64,000 bases of DNA from Clostridia bacterium (lineage in GTDB: Bacteria; Bacillota; Clostridia; Oscillospirales; Acutalibacteraceae). Position 1 is the stretch's first letter. Each line of letters starts with the position of its first letter. Below, in pieces: positions 8,372 to 17,066 of this stretch. Below the pieces are notes generated by a model. That model was not told the origin of the DNA, searched no databases, and worked only from the letters and a program-made list of their open reading frames with translations. The stretch covers positions 1 through 64,000 of the forward strand of contig JAFVEY010000044.1 in the NCBI GenBank assembly GCA_017475765.1, in the 5' to 3' direction. Made by a program: the position numbers and the translations under genes.

Positions 8372-9100
8372 TTATTTCTTCTTTTTGGGTGAGGAAGTTT
8401 TAGCTTTTGCAGGAGCTTCTTCATTATGGTTGTCTGTTTCATAGCAGCTTGTCAGCAGTTTGTACACAAGAGCAGCAAGGACTCCGCCGACCAGAGGAGC
8501 GACGATAAACACCCATACATTCACAAAAGCATCTCCGCCGGCAAAAATGGCAGGACCGAAGCTTCTTGCAGGGTTGACGGACGTACCTGTGAAATGGATG
8601 CCAAAGATATGAACAAGGGTGAGCGTCAGACCGATAACAATTCCGGCAACAGAGCCATTTTCGGTCTTTGATGTAACGCCGATCACAGCAATGACAAAAA
8701 CAAAGCTGAGAATAATTTCAATCAGCAGTGACAGCCAGAGGTTGTTGCTGTAAAGACCATTTGTGCCGAGAACGCTGTCCCTGCCGAATATGGCAAGCAG
8801 AACTGCTCCGCCGACAATGCCTCCGATAAACTGGGAGGCAATATAGGCAAAAAACTCCCTTACTGTCATTCTGCCGCTGCAAAGCATACCGATTGATACG
8901 GCAGGATTAATGTGGCAACCTGAAATATTGCCAATGGAATATGCCATTGCTACGATCACAAGACCGAAAGCAAGAGCCGTTATAAAGTAAGCGGCATTGG
9001 GCTGAGCGGTACATCCAAGTGCGACTGCTGTTCCGCAGCCGAAAAGCACAAGAACAAAGGTTCCGAGACATTCGGCAAAGCATTTTCTTAAAAGTGACAT
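8372..9100 (-). CDS. Aquaporin Z-type MIP channel
   Basis: This is an integral membrane channel of 242 residues with six predicted transmembrane segments. Both NPA boxes are intact: CHINPAVS (about residue 64) and TSVNPARSFGPA (about 180). A histidine in TM5 (VHIFGIHFTGTS) and the arginine after the second NPA match the aromatic/arginine filter of water-selective AqpZ rather than the glycerol facilitators. The C-terminal tail is very lysine-rich and cytoplasmic. It appears monocistronic and is divergent from the aroF leader. Glycerol transport cannot be excluded by eye. Confidence 0.9.
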   Translation of the reverse strand: MSLLRKCFAECLGTFVLVLFGCGTAVALGCTAQPNAAYFITALAFGLVIVAMAYSIGNISGCHINPAVSIGMLCSGRMTVREFFAYIASQFIGGIVGGAVLLAIFGRDSVLGTNGLYSNNLWLSLLIEIILSFVFVIAVIGVTSKTENGSVAGIVIGLTLTLVHIFGIHFTGTSVNPARSFGPAIFAGGDAFVNVWVFIVAPLVGGVLAALVYKLLTSCYETDNHNEEAPAKAKTSSPKKKK

Positions 9101-9260
9101 AGATTACATCTCCCTGAAAGATTTTATCCTCCCCGATCGGAAGGATGATATTGATATCATAACATAAAAACAATAGGAAATAAATTCTTTTTTGCGATTA
9201 TTATATGTCACTTTTGTTACCATGCGCAAAAATATGAGAATAACCGGGTGTGAAATTTAT

Positions 9261-9288
9261 CGCTTTAAAGTCTTGACAATTTAAAGCG
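9261..9288 (+). promoter_or_regulatory. Operator-like palindrome over the aroF -35 box
   Basis: A perfect 9-bp inverted repeat, CGCTTTAAA (9261-9269) and TTTAAAGCG (9280-9288), brackets the TTGACA of the aroF promoter. A repressor bound here would block RNA polymerase. The regulator is unknown. Confidence 0.55.
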
Positions 9289-9301
9289 ACGGTGTTATGA
9301 T
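9273..9301 (+). promoter_or_regulatory. Promoter of the aroF leader transcript
   Basis: A perfect TTGACA (9273-9278) and TATGAT (9296-9301) are spaced 17 nt apart, about 38 nt upstream of the leader peptide ATG. Confidence 0.85.
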
Positions 9302-9338
9302 ATCAATATCAGATATTTTCGGCAAGGAGATCACCGCT

Positions 9339-9449
9339 ATGGCAAAAACGGTTTATGCACGATTTAATGAATATTTTTATGCCTATTCATGTGAGTTTTT
9401 TGCATGGGTAATCAGTTCGTGCGTTCCGAAAGCGGTGCAGTCTGTATAG
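9339..9449 (+). CDS. Aromatic-rich leader peptide (attenuator) of aroF
   Basis: This 36-codon ORF has a good ribosome site (AAGGAG at 9324-9329) and lies between a consensus promoter and the aroF terminator. Four Tyr, four Phe and one Trp codons crowd into codons 6-23 (VYARFNEYFYAYS, then CEFFAWV). The next gene makes the first enzyme of aromatic amino acid synthesis. Leader peptides of this kind (pheL and trpL in enterobacteria) stall ribosomes when the cognate charged tRNA is scarce. The stop codon TAG at 9447-9449 is 24 nt ahead of the terminator stem. The attenuator role is inference from sequence layout and base pairing; I do not know of a described counterpart in this lineage. Confidence 0.75.
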   Translation: MAKTVYARFNEYFYAYSCEFFAWVISSCVPKAVQSV

Positions 9450-9497
9450 TCTGATTGTATTCATTGCTTTTTTGACGGAGTCCGCACGGATTCCGTC
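9414..9497 (+). promoter_or_regulatory. Attenuator: mutually exclusive antiterminator and terminator helices
   Basis: Leader segment 9414-9423 (AGTTCGTGCG) can pair with 9483-9492, ten pairs with two wobbles. The helix continues as 9424-9428 with 9476-9480 across a 2-nt bulge. This uses the terminator loop and both terminator arms, so the two structures cannot coexist. The antiterminator strand begins 7 nt after the last aromatic codon (Trp, 9405-9407). A ribosome stalled on the Tyr/Phe codons would leave it free, whereas one at the stop codon would cover it. Confidence 0.7.
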
Positions 9498-9509
9498 TTT
9501 TTATTTTTT
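9474..9509 (+). terminator. Attenuating terminator upstream of aroF
   Basis: A 10-bp stem (9474-9483 with 9488-9497, one G-T pair) with a GCAC loop is followed by TTTTTATTTTTTC. It sits after the leader peptide stop and before the aroF ribosome site. Confidence 0.9.
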
Positions 9510-9535
9510 CATTTATTTTATAGGAGGAACCAACT

Positions 9536-10555
9536 ATGATCATCGTACTGAAACCGAATACCGAAAAAGAACAGCTTATTCTTTTTAAAGCGGCTCTGGA
9601 GGAAAAATATCATGTGACTGTCAATACATGGTTCGGCGTGGAATCTACCGTTTTAGGGTTGATCGGCGATACCACGCAGGTGGACGAGGACTGGGTCAGC
9701 GCTCAGGATATCGTTGAGAGTGTGAAACGTGTGCAGGAGCCGTATAAAAAGGCCAACCGCAAGTTTCATCCCGATAATACCGTTATCGAGCTTCCGACGG
9801 GTCAGAAGATAGGCGACGGCAGCCTGTGCATTATGGCAGGACCCTGCTCGGTTGAATCTGAGGAGCAGATCAATTATGTTGCCGGTCGTGTCAAGGCTGC
9901 AGGAGCAGCCTTCCTCAGAGGCGGCGCATTCAAGCCGAGAACATCTCCGTATTCCTTCCAGGGTTTGAAATCCGAAGGTCTTGATCTGCTTAAGGGAGCA
10001 AGAAAGGCAACAGGACTGCCGATAGTGACCGAAATTATGAGTGCAGCGCATATAGATATGTTTGAAAGCGTTGATATTATTCAGGTAGGCGCAAGAAATA
10101 TGCAGAATTTTGAACTTCTGAAGCAGTTGGGAAAAATTGATAAGCCGATACTGCTCAAGCGTGGTCTTGCCAATACGATTGAAGAATGGATCATGAGTGC
10201 CGAGTATATCATGGCGGGCGGTAATGACAAGGTGATACTTTGCGAAAGAGGTATACGCACTTATGAAACCGCCACAAGAAATACACTCGATCTTTCGGCT
10301 GTCCCTGTTATCAAGAAGCTTTCTCATCTTCCCGTTATCGTTGACCCCAGCCATGCAACAGGCAAGTCGTGGCTTGTTGAGCAGATGTCGCTTGCTGCTG
10401 TTGCAGCGGGCGCTGACGGTCTGATGATCGAGGTGCATAACGACCCGAAACACGCTCTTTCCGATGGTGCACAGTCGCTTACACCTGATCAGTTTGACGA
10501 GGTTGCAGGAAAGGTATTTGCACTCAAAAAGGCATATGATGAAATCATGAGATAA
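9536..10555 (+). CDS. aroF: 3-deoxy-7-phosphoheptulonate (DAHP) synthase, type I-beta with regulatory domain
   Basis: It condenses phosphoenolpyruvate and erythrose 4-phosphate, the committed step of the shikimate pathway. Residues 1-65 form a ferredoxin-like domain as in the Thermotoga enzyme, where it mediates feedback inhibition by Tyr or Phe. The barrel follows, with [12 protein letters not shown] (about 100), [17 protein letters not shown] (about 130), KRGL, and the metal-site motif VDPSHATGK near 270. The length of 339 residues fits this subfamily. AGGAGG lies 7 nt upstream of the ATG. The gene stands alone behind the aromatic leader peptide. aroE and aroK of the same pathway are elsewhere in the window. 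Confidence 0.96.
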   Translation: MIIVLKPNTEKEQLILFKAALEEKYHVTVNTWFGVESTVLGLIGDTTQVDEDWVSAQDIVESVKRVQEPYKKANRKFHPDNTVIELPTGQKIGDGSLCIMAGPCSVESEEQINYVAGRVKAAGAAFLRGGAFKPRTSPYSFQGLKSEGLDLLKGARKATGLPIVTEIMSAAHIDMFESVDIIQVGARNMQNFELLKQLGKIDKPILLKRGLANTIEEWIMSAEYIMAGGNDKVILCERGIRTYETATRNTLDLSAVPVIKKLSHLPVIVDPSHATGKSWLVEQMSLAAVAAGADGLMIEVHNDPKHALSDGAQSLTPDQFDEVAGKVFALKKAYDEIMR

Positions 10556-10580
10556 GCCAAAGCTGTCTCGGATGCCAAAA

Positions 10581-10623
10581 AAGCGTCAGTTATTTCCCGG
10601 AAGCGGGGGATCGACTGACGCTT
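10581..10623 (+). terminator. Terminator after aroF, probably bidirectional
   Basis: A perfect 10-bp stem (10581-10590 with 10614-10623) encloses a small inner hairpin (CCCG-GAAG-CGGG) and is followed by TTTAT. A-rich sequence on the other side gives a T-run on the minus strand, so it also serves the convergent Rpn-family gene. Confidence 0.85.
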
Positions 10624-10694
10624 TTTATATTGATATCACAGAAACGATAATAATGGCAATGACTAATTTTGTCCTGCACTTGTTCTCTTTATTA

Positions 10695-11654
10695 TCAGTT
10701 ATCCATAGCGATCAGACCTTGAATTTCCGATTCGTCTGTTTTGAAAAATTCTGCAATTTCTTTAATGGAACGGCCTATTGCCAAAAGATTTTTCACCAGT
10801 TCAGCTTTGCCCTTTGCTTCGCCCTCTGCTCTGCCTTCTGCTCTGCCTTCTGCTCTCCCTTCTGCTATACCTTTGGCTATGCCTTCTGCTCTGCCTTTGG
10901 CTATGCCTTGTGCTATACCTTTTTGAATAATATTATCATAGATTTCACACATAGAAATTCCTCCCTTTTTTGTTTCTTCCGGAAGCGAATTATATTCGTC
11001 ACGGAAACTGTTGTCACCGGCGAATACGCTTATCATATCCATTGTTTCTTCCGGGTGTTCGAGTTTTTTATCAGTCGGATGATATTCCGTTCCACTTTGA
11101 TGAGCTTTGAAAAATTCTGCTATGATTTTGAAGTCCGACCGGAATTTTTTGATCTGTTCATCGTTCAGATCTTTCATGGAATAAAAATTCAGCCGGTAAT
11201 CATTGACAAAGGGGACAAGCTCCTCAGGAATGTCCAGACAGTCAAACAGATTTTTACCGTAGTTCCAGTCCGTCTTACCGAAATAAACCACAAGCGTTAT
11301 GGCGGGGCAGTACAATTTATCAGCTGTGTTTTTGTCCCTGTTGGCTTTGAGCTGACCCCGATAAATCGCCGCATCATAGCCTATCACACGCATCGGCATA
11401 AACTTATCGGGCTGTGACTGATTTTCTATTCCGATAAACGCTATCTTGATTCCTGCGTTGTGCCAGTATTTTGACACATCTCTTTCCTGTCCGTGTATTT
11501 TACCATCAGCTTTATACTGTGAAAGCACATCGGCAGGTATCAGTTCGTTATCTTGTATCACTTTTTTGCCGTCGAACAGAAACACGTTCACAATATCGGC
11601 AAAAACATCATTATAGGATTCTATTGTTTTGGTTGTTATATCTTTTTCTGCCAT
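10695..11654 (-). CDS. Rpn family nuclease/transposase-like protein with repetitive tail
   Basis: This 319-residue protein resembles the Rpn (recombination-promoting nuclease, formerly transposase_31/PDDEXK_2) family. The N-terminal two thirds carries IAFIGIENQSQPDKFMPMR, in which the E and Q after a hydrophobic strand suit a PD-(D/E)XK-type core, and a later TLVVYFGKTDWNYG strand. Residues of about 245-285 are a low-complexity tail of G-x-A-E/K-G repeats encoded by near-identical 12-nt units. The last 35 residues (KAELVKNLLAIGRS) match the tail at bases 1-255. I chose the ATG at 11654 over the upstream GTG. Biological role is unclear; relatives promote RecA-independent recombination or act in phage defence. 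Confidence 0.75.
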   Translation of the reverse strand: MAEKDITTKTIESYNDVFADIVNVFLFDGKKVIQDNELIPADVLSQYKADGKIHGQERDVSKYWHNAGIKIAFIGIENQSQPDKFMPMRVIGYDAAIYRGQLKANRDKNTADKLYCPAITLVVYFGKTDWNYGKNLFDCLDIPEELVPFVNDYRLNFYSMKDLNDEQIKKFRSDFKIIAEFFKAHQSGTEYHPTDKKLEHPEETMDMISVFAGDNSFRDEYNSLPEETKKGGISMCEIYDNIIQKGIAQGIAKGRAEGIAKGIAEGRAEGRAEGRAEGEAKGKAELVKNLLAIGRSIKEIAEFFKTDESEIQGLIAMDN

Positions 11655-11718
11655 CGGCACCACTCTCTTTGATATTATTATAGTATGATTTTCTGTTTAT
11701 TTCAATACCAAAATCGAA

Positions 11719-12924
11719 TCAGAGCTGTTTAATACTCTTTTTAAAGCTGTCAATAATATAACATACTTCCTCGTCTGTCAGTCCGGAATACAAAGGAAGC
11801 GTGATCTCGTTTCTGTACATATTATAGGCATTCGGAAAATCGGCAATATCAAATCCAAGCCTTTTATATGCTGTCATCATCGGCAGGGGTTTGTAATGTA
11901 CATTTGTTGAGACGCCAAGGTTTGCCATTCTTTCAATGACTTTATTTCTGAATGATTCATCCTTTCCTATCAGCTTTACAAGATACAGATGTCCGCTTGA
12001 AGTTATTTTTTCTTTTTCGGAATAATGCTTGAGCATGGAAACTCCCGTTCCCTGAAGCTCTCTGTCATAATATTCGATGATCTTTCTTCTTCTTTTCAGC
12101 ATCGCAGGGAATCTTTTCATTTGAGCAATTCCCAAAGCTGCCGCAAGATCTGTCATATTACATTTATAGAACGGTTCGACGATATCATATTCCCACGAGC
12201 CGAGCTTTGTTTTGGCAAGCGCATCCTTTGACTGACCGTGAAGCGAATAAAGCATATATTTTCTGTACAGCTCCTCGCTGTCCAGACCGGGGTGCTTTTT
12301 CCATGTGATGGCACCGCCCTCGGCTGTGGTAAGGTTTTTGACAGCATGGAATGAAAATGCCGTAAAATCAGCCAGCGCACCGGATGCGAATTGTTTTCTT
12401 CTTGCGCCGAAGGAGTGGGCGCCGTCAGCAAGAACGACAGCTCTTCCGAAAAGCGCCTGAATAGGGTTGGACGGACGGAAAATGCCTTTTTTGCTGTATA
12501 CGGCATCATATATTCTGTCGTAATCACACGGAACACCACCGAGATCGACAGGGATGATGACCTTTGTGCGCTCATTGATCAGTTCGGGAAGTCTGTCATA
12601 ATCTATCTGTACAGAATTTTTGGCACAGTCTATCATAACAGGTTTGGCACCAACATGACAGATCACGCTTGCAGAAGCGGTATAGGTGTATGCCGGAACA
12701 ATGACTTCATCGCCGGATCCGACTCCTAACATTCTGAGCGTCATTTCCAAAGCGGCGGTACAAGAATCAAAGCAGGCGCTTTTTTCGCTCATACATAATT
12801 CTGTTATCAGGTTCTCAAACTTTTTGGTTCGGGGACCTGTTGTGATCCAGCCGCTTCTAAGGGCGGCTGTCACCTCATTGATTTCCTCCTCGCTGATATC
12901 GGGCGGTGAAAACGGTATCTTCAT
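11719..12924 (-). CDS. DegT/DnrJ/EryC1/StrS-family sugar aminotransferase
   Basis: This PLP enzyme of 401 residues belongs to the family that transfers amino groups to nucleotide-linked keto-sugars. Evidence includes SGWITTGPRTKKFE near residue 25, FDSCTAALEMTLRMLG, VIVPAYTYTASA, the ADGAHSFGA aspartate that contacts PLP, and SFHAVKNLTTAEGGA, where K is the Schiff-base lysine. It most resembles ArnB-type enzymes. The ATG at 12924 has GGAGG 9 nt upstream. No sugar-nucleotide or glycan genes adjoin it, so the substrate cannot be inferred from context. Confidence 0.88.
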   Translation of the reverse strand: MKIPFSPPDISEEEINEVTAALRSGWITTGPRTKKFENLITELCMSEKSACFDSCTAALEMTLRMLGVGSGDEVIVPAYTYTASASVICHVGAKPVMIDCAKNSVQIDYDRLPELINERTKVIIPVDLGGVPCDYDRIYDAVYSKKGIFRPSNPIQALFGRAVVLADGAHSFGARRKQFASGALADFTAFSFHAVKNLTTAEGGAITWKKHPGLDSEELYRKYMLYSLHGQSKDALAKTKLGSWEYDIVEPFYKCNMTDLAAALGIAQMKRFPAMLKRRRKIIEYYDRELQGTGVSMLKHYSEKEKITSSGHLYLVKLIGKDESFRNKVIERMANLGVSTNVHYKPLPMMTAYKRLGFDIADFPNAYNMYRNEITLPLYSGLTDEEVCYIIDSFKKSIKQL

Positions 12925-12984
12925 AATTGAATTCCTCCATACAATCACTCAAAATTGATCCCTTTATTTTCGTCTTTTGAATCA

Positions 12985-13839
12985 TTATTCTATATTGTTC
13001 TGTATTTTCGCTGCTTTTAGCGTATTTTTCATCAGCATGGCAATTGTCATCGGACCTACTCCGCCAGGTACGGGAGTAATGTACGATGCCTTTGGCTCGA
13101 CAGATTCAAAATCAACATCTCCGCAGAGCTTGCCGTTTTCATCTCGGTTAATGCCGACATCAAGCACAACAGCGCCCCCTTTGACCATATCAGCCGTTAC
13201 AAACTTGGGTCTGCCCACAGCGGCAACGAGTATATCAGCCTGTGCGCATATTTCTTTAAGATTTTGGGTACGGCTGTGGCAGACGGTAACAGTTCCGTTT
13301 TCGTGCAGGAGAAGCATCGCCATCGGCTTGCCGACAATGTTGCTTCTGCCGATCACAACGCAGTTTTTGCCGCTGACATCAATTCCTTCCGTATGAACCA
13401 TTTCCATCACTCCGGCAGGCGTACAGGGAAGGAAATGATAGTCTCCGATCATGATTCTGCCGACATTCGATGGGTGGAATGCGTCAACATCCTTCAGCGG
13501 AGAAATGGCATTGATAACAGCTTTTTCATCAAGATGCTTCGGAAGAGGAAGCTGACACAGTATACCATTGATTCCGGGCTTGTTGTTAAGCTCTTCAACA
13601 AGGGCAAGAAGCTCCTCCTGGGTCGTTTCCGCCGGAAGGGCATATTCCTCAGACACAAATCCGACATCGGCACAAGCCTTTTTCTTGTTATTGACATACA
13701 CTCTTGAAGCGGGGTCATCTCCTACGATAATAACAGCAAGACCGGGATTGATTCCTTTTTCTTTGAGCTGTTGACATTCCAGCCTTACCTGTTCACGAAC
13801 CTTTGCCGATACTTCTTTTCCGCTAATGATTTTTGCCAT
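12985..13839 (-). CDS. folD: Bifunctional methylene-THF dehydrogenase / methenyl-THF cyclohydrolase
   Basis: It interconverts one-carbon tetrahydrofolates for purine, thymidylate and methionine synthesis. At 284 residues it has the usual FolD length. Diagnostic segments are VGDDPASRVYVNNKKKAC (with the Y and K of the active site), ILCQLPLPKHL, KDVDAFHP, the NADP-binding VVIGRSNIVGKPMAMLLL and TPVPGGVGPMTIAMLMKNT near the C-terminus. It lies upstream of the DegT aminotransferase gene on the same strand. Confidence 0.97.
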   Translation of the reverse strand: MAKIISGKEVSAKVREQVRLECQQLKEKGINPGLAVIIVGDDPASRVYVNNKKKACADVGFVSEEYALPAETTQEELLALVEELNNKPGINGILCQLPLPKHLDEKAVINAISPLKDVDAFHPSNVGRIMIGDYHFLPCTPAGVMEMVHTEGIDVSGKNCVVIGRSNIVGKPMAMLLLHENGTVTVCHSRTQNLKEICAQADILVAAVGRPKFVTADMVKGGAVVLDVGINRDENGKLCGDVDFESVEPKASYITPVPGGVGPMTIAMLMKNTLKAAKIQNNIE

Positions 13840-14114
13840 TTCAATACACTCCTTCGATAATATTCACAGGAATCAAATTTCTGAAAGCCTGTTGCATTTA
13901 TAACGGTTTTCTAATATTATATCACTAAGCGGCTGTAAGTGCAAATATATATATATCAAATTAATGCGTTTTATAAGCTTTATAAGCTCATTCTGAGAAT
14001 ATTGGCAGCAGGCTGTATTTTTTTGAGCAGCAGCGGAAAAATACTTGATTATTACGGGGTTTTGAGTTAAAATATTACTTTGGAAATATACAGAAAAATT
14101 GGGAGGAAATCAAT

Positions 14115-15701
14115 TTGCCTACTAATAAAGAAATGATAGAAAAGCGCAGAACATTTGCGATAATATCCCACCCGGATGCGGGTAAAACAACGCTGACCGA
14201 AAAGCTCCTGCTTTATACCGGAACGATTCAGCTTGCCGGTTCGGTCAAGGGTAAGAAAACCGATAAGCACGCCGTTTCGGACTGGATGGAGATCGAAAAG
14301 CAGAGAGGTATTTCTGTGACCTCCTCTGTTATGCAGTTTAACTATGATGGATATTGCATCAATATTATCGACACCCCCGGTCACCAGGACTTCTCGGAAG
14401 ATACCTACCGCACCCTGATGGCTGCGGATTCTGCAGTAATGGTGATCGATGCCTCAAAGGGCGTTGAGGCTCAGACAAGAAAACTCTTTAAGGTATGTGT
14501 TATGCGCCATATCCCGATTTTTACCTTTATCAATAAAATGGACAGGGAAGCGAAAAGCCCTTATGAGCTGTTGGAGGATATTGAAAATGTCCTCGGCATA
14601 CATACCTGCCCGATGAACTGGCCTATCGGCTGCGGAAGAGATTTCAATGGCGTTTATGATTTCGGCAAAAAGGAGATACTTGCCTTTACAGCAAATAACG
14701 GTCAGCGTGAGGTCGAGATGGATGAACTGACCATCAATTCGCCGGAGCTTGACGATCGTCTCGGAGAAACGCTTGCTCAGACGCTGCGTGACGACATTGA
14801 GCTTCTGGAGGGTGCAGGCGATGAATTTGACCTCGGAGAAGTGAGAAATGGTAATCTCACTCCCGTATTTTTCGGCTCGGCTCTTACGAATTTCGGTGTT
14901 GAGCCGTTCCTTGCAGAATTTCTGCGGATGACAACCCCTCCGCTGCCGAGAAAAACAGTTGACGGTGAGGTGGATCCGTTTGATGACAGTTTTTCTGCAT
15001 TTGTATTCAAGATTCAGGCTAATATGAATAAAGCTCACCGTGACAGAATTGCCTTTATGCGTATATGTTCGGGCAAATATGACAAGACGATGGAGGTTTA
15101 CCATGTTCAGGGCAGCAAAAAAATGCGTCTTTCTCAGCCGCAGCAGCTGATGGCTCAGGACAGAGAGGTCATAAGCGAAGCCTATGCAGGAGATATTATA
15201 GGCGTATTTGATCCCGGCATTTTTTCCATAGGCGATACGGTCTGCTCTCCTTCCAAAAAGGTGCAGTTTGAGGGTATTCCGACTTTTGCACCCGAACATT
15301 TTGCAAGAGTGCGTCTGAAGGACACTATGAAAAGAAAACAGTTTGTAAAGGGTATTACCCAGATAGCGCAGGAGGGTGCCATACAGATTTTCCAGTCTCT
15401 TGGCGGAGGTATGGAAGAGGTCATTGTCGGAGTTGTCGGAGTGCTGCAGTTCGAGGTGCTGGAATACAGACTGAACAATGAATATAATGTTGATATCGTT
15501 CTGGAGGGTATGCCGTATGAGCTGATCCGCTGGATAGAAAACGATGATATTGACCCGAAAACACTCAATCTTACTACCGATACAAGAAGAATACAGGATC
15601 TCAAAGGAAAGCATCTGCTTCTTTTTACAAGTGAATGGAATATCACATGGGCGCTTGAGCATAATAAAGGTCTTGTGCTGACGGATTTCAGCAAAAACTG
15701 A
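14115..15701 (+). CDS. prfC: Peptide chain release factor 3
   Basis: RF3 is the GTPase that removes RF1/RF2 from ribosomes after peptide release. G1 is ISHPDAGKTTLTEK (about residues 17-30), G3 DTPGHQDFSEDTYR, and G4 NKMDREA. The remaining domains match RF3 (528 residues) rather than EF-G. The start is TTG at 14115, supported by GGGAGGAAAT 7 nt upstream; the next ATG is six codons later. It is monocistronic and ends in a hairpin shared with the convergent small membrane protein genes. Confidence 0.96.
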   Translation: MPTNKEMIEKRRTFAIISHPDAGKTTLTEKLLLYTGTIQLAGSVKGKKTDKHAVSDWMEIEKQRGISVTSSVMQFNYDGYCINIIDTPGHQDFSEDTYRTLMAADSAVMVIDASKGVEAQTRKLFKVCVMRHIPIFTFINKMDREAKSPYELLEDIENVLGIHTCPMNWPIGCGRDFNGVYDFGKKEILAFTANNGQREVEMDELTINSPELDDRLGETLAQTLRDDIELLEGAGDEFDLGEVRNGNLTPVFFGSALTNFGVEPFLAEFLRMTTPPLPRKTVDGEVDPFDDSFSAFVFKIQANMNKAHRDRIAFMRICSGKYDKTMEVYHVQGSKKMRLSQPQQLMAQDREVISEAYAGDIIGVFDPGIFSIGDTVCSPSKKVQFEGIPTFAPEHFARVRLKDTMKRKQFVKGITQIAQEGAIQIFQSLGGGMEEVIVGVVGVLQFEVLEYRLNNEYNVDIVLEGMPYELIRWIENDDIDPKTLNLTTDTRRIQDLKGKHLLLFTSEWNITWALEHNKGLVLTDFSKN

Positions 15702-15711
15702 TATAAAAAAG

Positions 15712-15739
15712 CGGCTGCTCCTTTTTTTGCGGGCAGCCG
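15712..15739. terminator. Bidirectional terminator between prfC and the small membrane protein pair
   Basis: A 7-bp GC-rich stem, CGGCTGC (15712-15718) with GCAGCCG (15733-15739), has A-runs on the left and T-richness on the right, so it can work in both directions. Confidence 0.7.
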
Positions 15740-15747
15740 TTTGATAT

Positions 15748-16035
15748 TTATTCTTCTTTTTCTTCTTCTTTCATTTTGCCAGCAGAGGGGAATTTTTTTC
15801 TTTCCAAAAAATACACGATAATACAGACAGTAAGAACGCCGACTGATACGGCTCTTAGTATCCAGCTGTACGATCCTTTGAGAAGATCCTCTGAAATAAA
15901 TTCGTTGGCAAGCCACCAGCCGCCGAGAAACAGAAAATAGAGACAGATCGGATACACGATTTTGCTTTCTTTTTTGAAGCGTACAAACAAAAGCATGGCA
16001 ATAAATATCCATAGCACCGCATAAACATATCCCAT
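15748..16035 (-). CDS. Small membrane protein, paralogue of its upstream neighbour
   Basis: I do not recognise a named family. The 95-residue product has three hydrophobic segments (VYAVLWIFIAMLLFV, IVYPICLYFLFLGGWWLA, AVSVGVLTVCIIVYFL) and a short charged tail ending in repeated Glu and Lys. The start at 16035 has AAGGAG 8 nt upstream; the longer frame to 16101 overlaps the upstream gene. Its middle segment aligns with that of the adjacent gene (P-I-x-x-F-F-L-F-x-G-x-W), so the two probably arose by duplication and may act together. Confidence 0.6.
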   Translation of the reverse strand: MGYVYAVLWIFIAMLLFVRFKKESKIVYPICLYFLFLGGWWLANEFISEDLLKGSYSWILRAVSVGVLTVCIIVYFLERKKFPSAGKMKEEEKEE

Positions 16036-16048
16036 AATTTTTCTCCTT

Positions 16049-16321
16049 TTATTTGCCTTTCGGCTTTTTCTTTGATGAATTGACAATAATACTGATAACA
16101 AAATATGCCACTATGATGATAATTCCTATATAATGTATCATCTGCATGAATACATTTCCGGGAAAGATCTGTGCAAAGGCATAATCGGCAATGATCCACA
16201 GACCCTCAAACAGAAAGAAGAATGCGATCGGTCGGTAATAGCGGAAGCTCCTCATACGGGGCGTATACATGATTGTTGTTGCCGCAAGACAAACAGCGGC
16301 TGTAATAATGGCAAGGATCAT
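16049..16321 (-). CDS. Small membrane protein, first of a paralogous pair
   Basis: This is a 90-residue protein of unknown function with three predicted transmembrane segments (ILAIITAAVCLAATTIMY, PIAFFFLFEGLWIIADYAF, IIIIVAYFVISIIV) and a basic C-terminus (SSKKKPKGK). The ATG at 16321 has GGAGGG 7-8 nt upstream. It ends 13 nt before the second gene of the pair. The shared layout suggests a two-component membrane complex, but this is inference. Confidence 0.6.
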   Translation of the reverse strand: MILAIITAAVCLAATTIMYTPRMRSFRYYRPIAFFFLFEGLWIIADYAFAQIFPGNVFMQMIHYIGIIIIVAYFVISIIVNSSKKKPKGK

Positions 16322-16498
16322 AATCTCACCCTCCAATTTTTTAAAAACCAATATATGAAATTATACTTTGCAATCAGGAAAAAATCAAGTGTAATGATTA
16401 AATTTGTCGCTCAGGACAGAGTTTAACTAATAATTTATACAGATTGTATTTTATTTTAATAAATTTACAAATTGTCAAATTATTTTTTGCGAAAATAG

Positions 16499-16527
16499 TT
16501 GCATTTTGAATTTTGCTGTGTTATAAT
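16499..16527 (+). promoter_or_regulatory. Promoter of the first 5S rRNA gene
   Basis: TTGCAT (16499-16504) and TATAAT (16522-16527) are 17 nt apart, with TGTG just before the -10 box, 32 nt upstream of the RNA. Confidence 0.75.
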
Positions 16528-16559
16528 AACAAAGTCGTCAAAAGCGATACAAAAGAATA

Positions 16560-16675
<116 letters not shown>

Positions 16676-16682
16676 ACTTAAA

Positions 16683-16712
16683 GCAGCCGTCCAATAGGGC
16701 GGTTGTTTTTTG
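16683..16712 (+). terminator. Terminator of 5S copy 1
   Basis: A 10-bp stem with wobbles (16683-16692 with 16697-16706) has an AATA loop and is followed by a T-rich run. Confidence 0.8.
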
Positions 16713-16859
16713 CTTTTTTGCTTTTTTGCAAGTTTGCAATACCTGTTGTATATTTTTAATTATTATATACAAATGGTATATATTTTAATGCTTTGTAATA
16801 GCTCTTAGTATATAATTTGTTAAATATACAAATTGTATATAAATTATTGAAAGAAATTC

Positions 16860-16888
16860 TTGATTTTCATTTAAGAATATGTTATTAT
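16860..16888 (+). promoter_or_regulatory. Promoter of the second 5S rRNA gene
   Basis: TTGATT (16860-16865) and TATTAT (16883-16888) are 17 nt apart. The 25 nt just before each 5S copy are almost identical, so the transcription start regions were duplicated too. Confidence 0.7.
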
Positions 16889-16920
16889 AAATAAGTCGCC
16901 AAAAGCGATACAAAAGAATA

Positions 16921-17036
<116 letters not shown>

Positions 17037-17042
17037 ACAAAA

Positions 17043-17066
17043 GCCGTCCGAAAGGGCGGCTTTTTT
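17043..17066 (+). terminator. Terminator of 5S copy 2
   Basis: GCCGTCC-GAAA-GGGCGGC is followed by TTTTTT, a strong GNRA-capped intrinsic terminator. Confidence 0.9.

Noticed and set aside
7138-8442. 434-residue version of the first cytosine methylase
   Set aside because: The first 90 codons overlap the aquaporin gene and a terminator hairpin; the ATG at 8172 has a ribosome site and suits the family.
14454-15662. 402-codon minus-strand ORF
   Set aside because: Antisense shadow of prfC with no ribosome site and unnatural composition.
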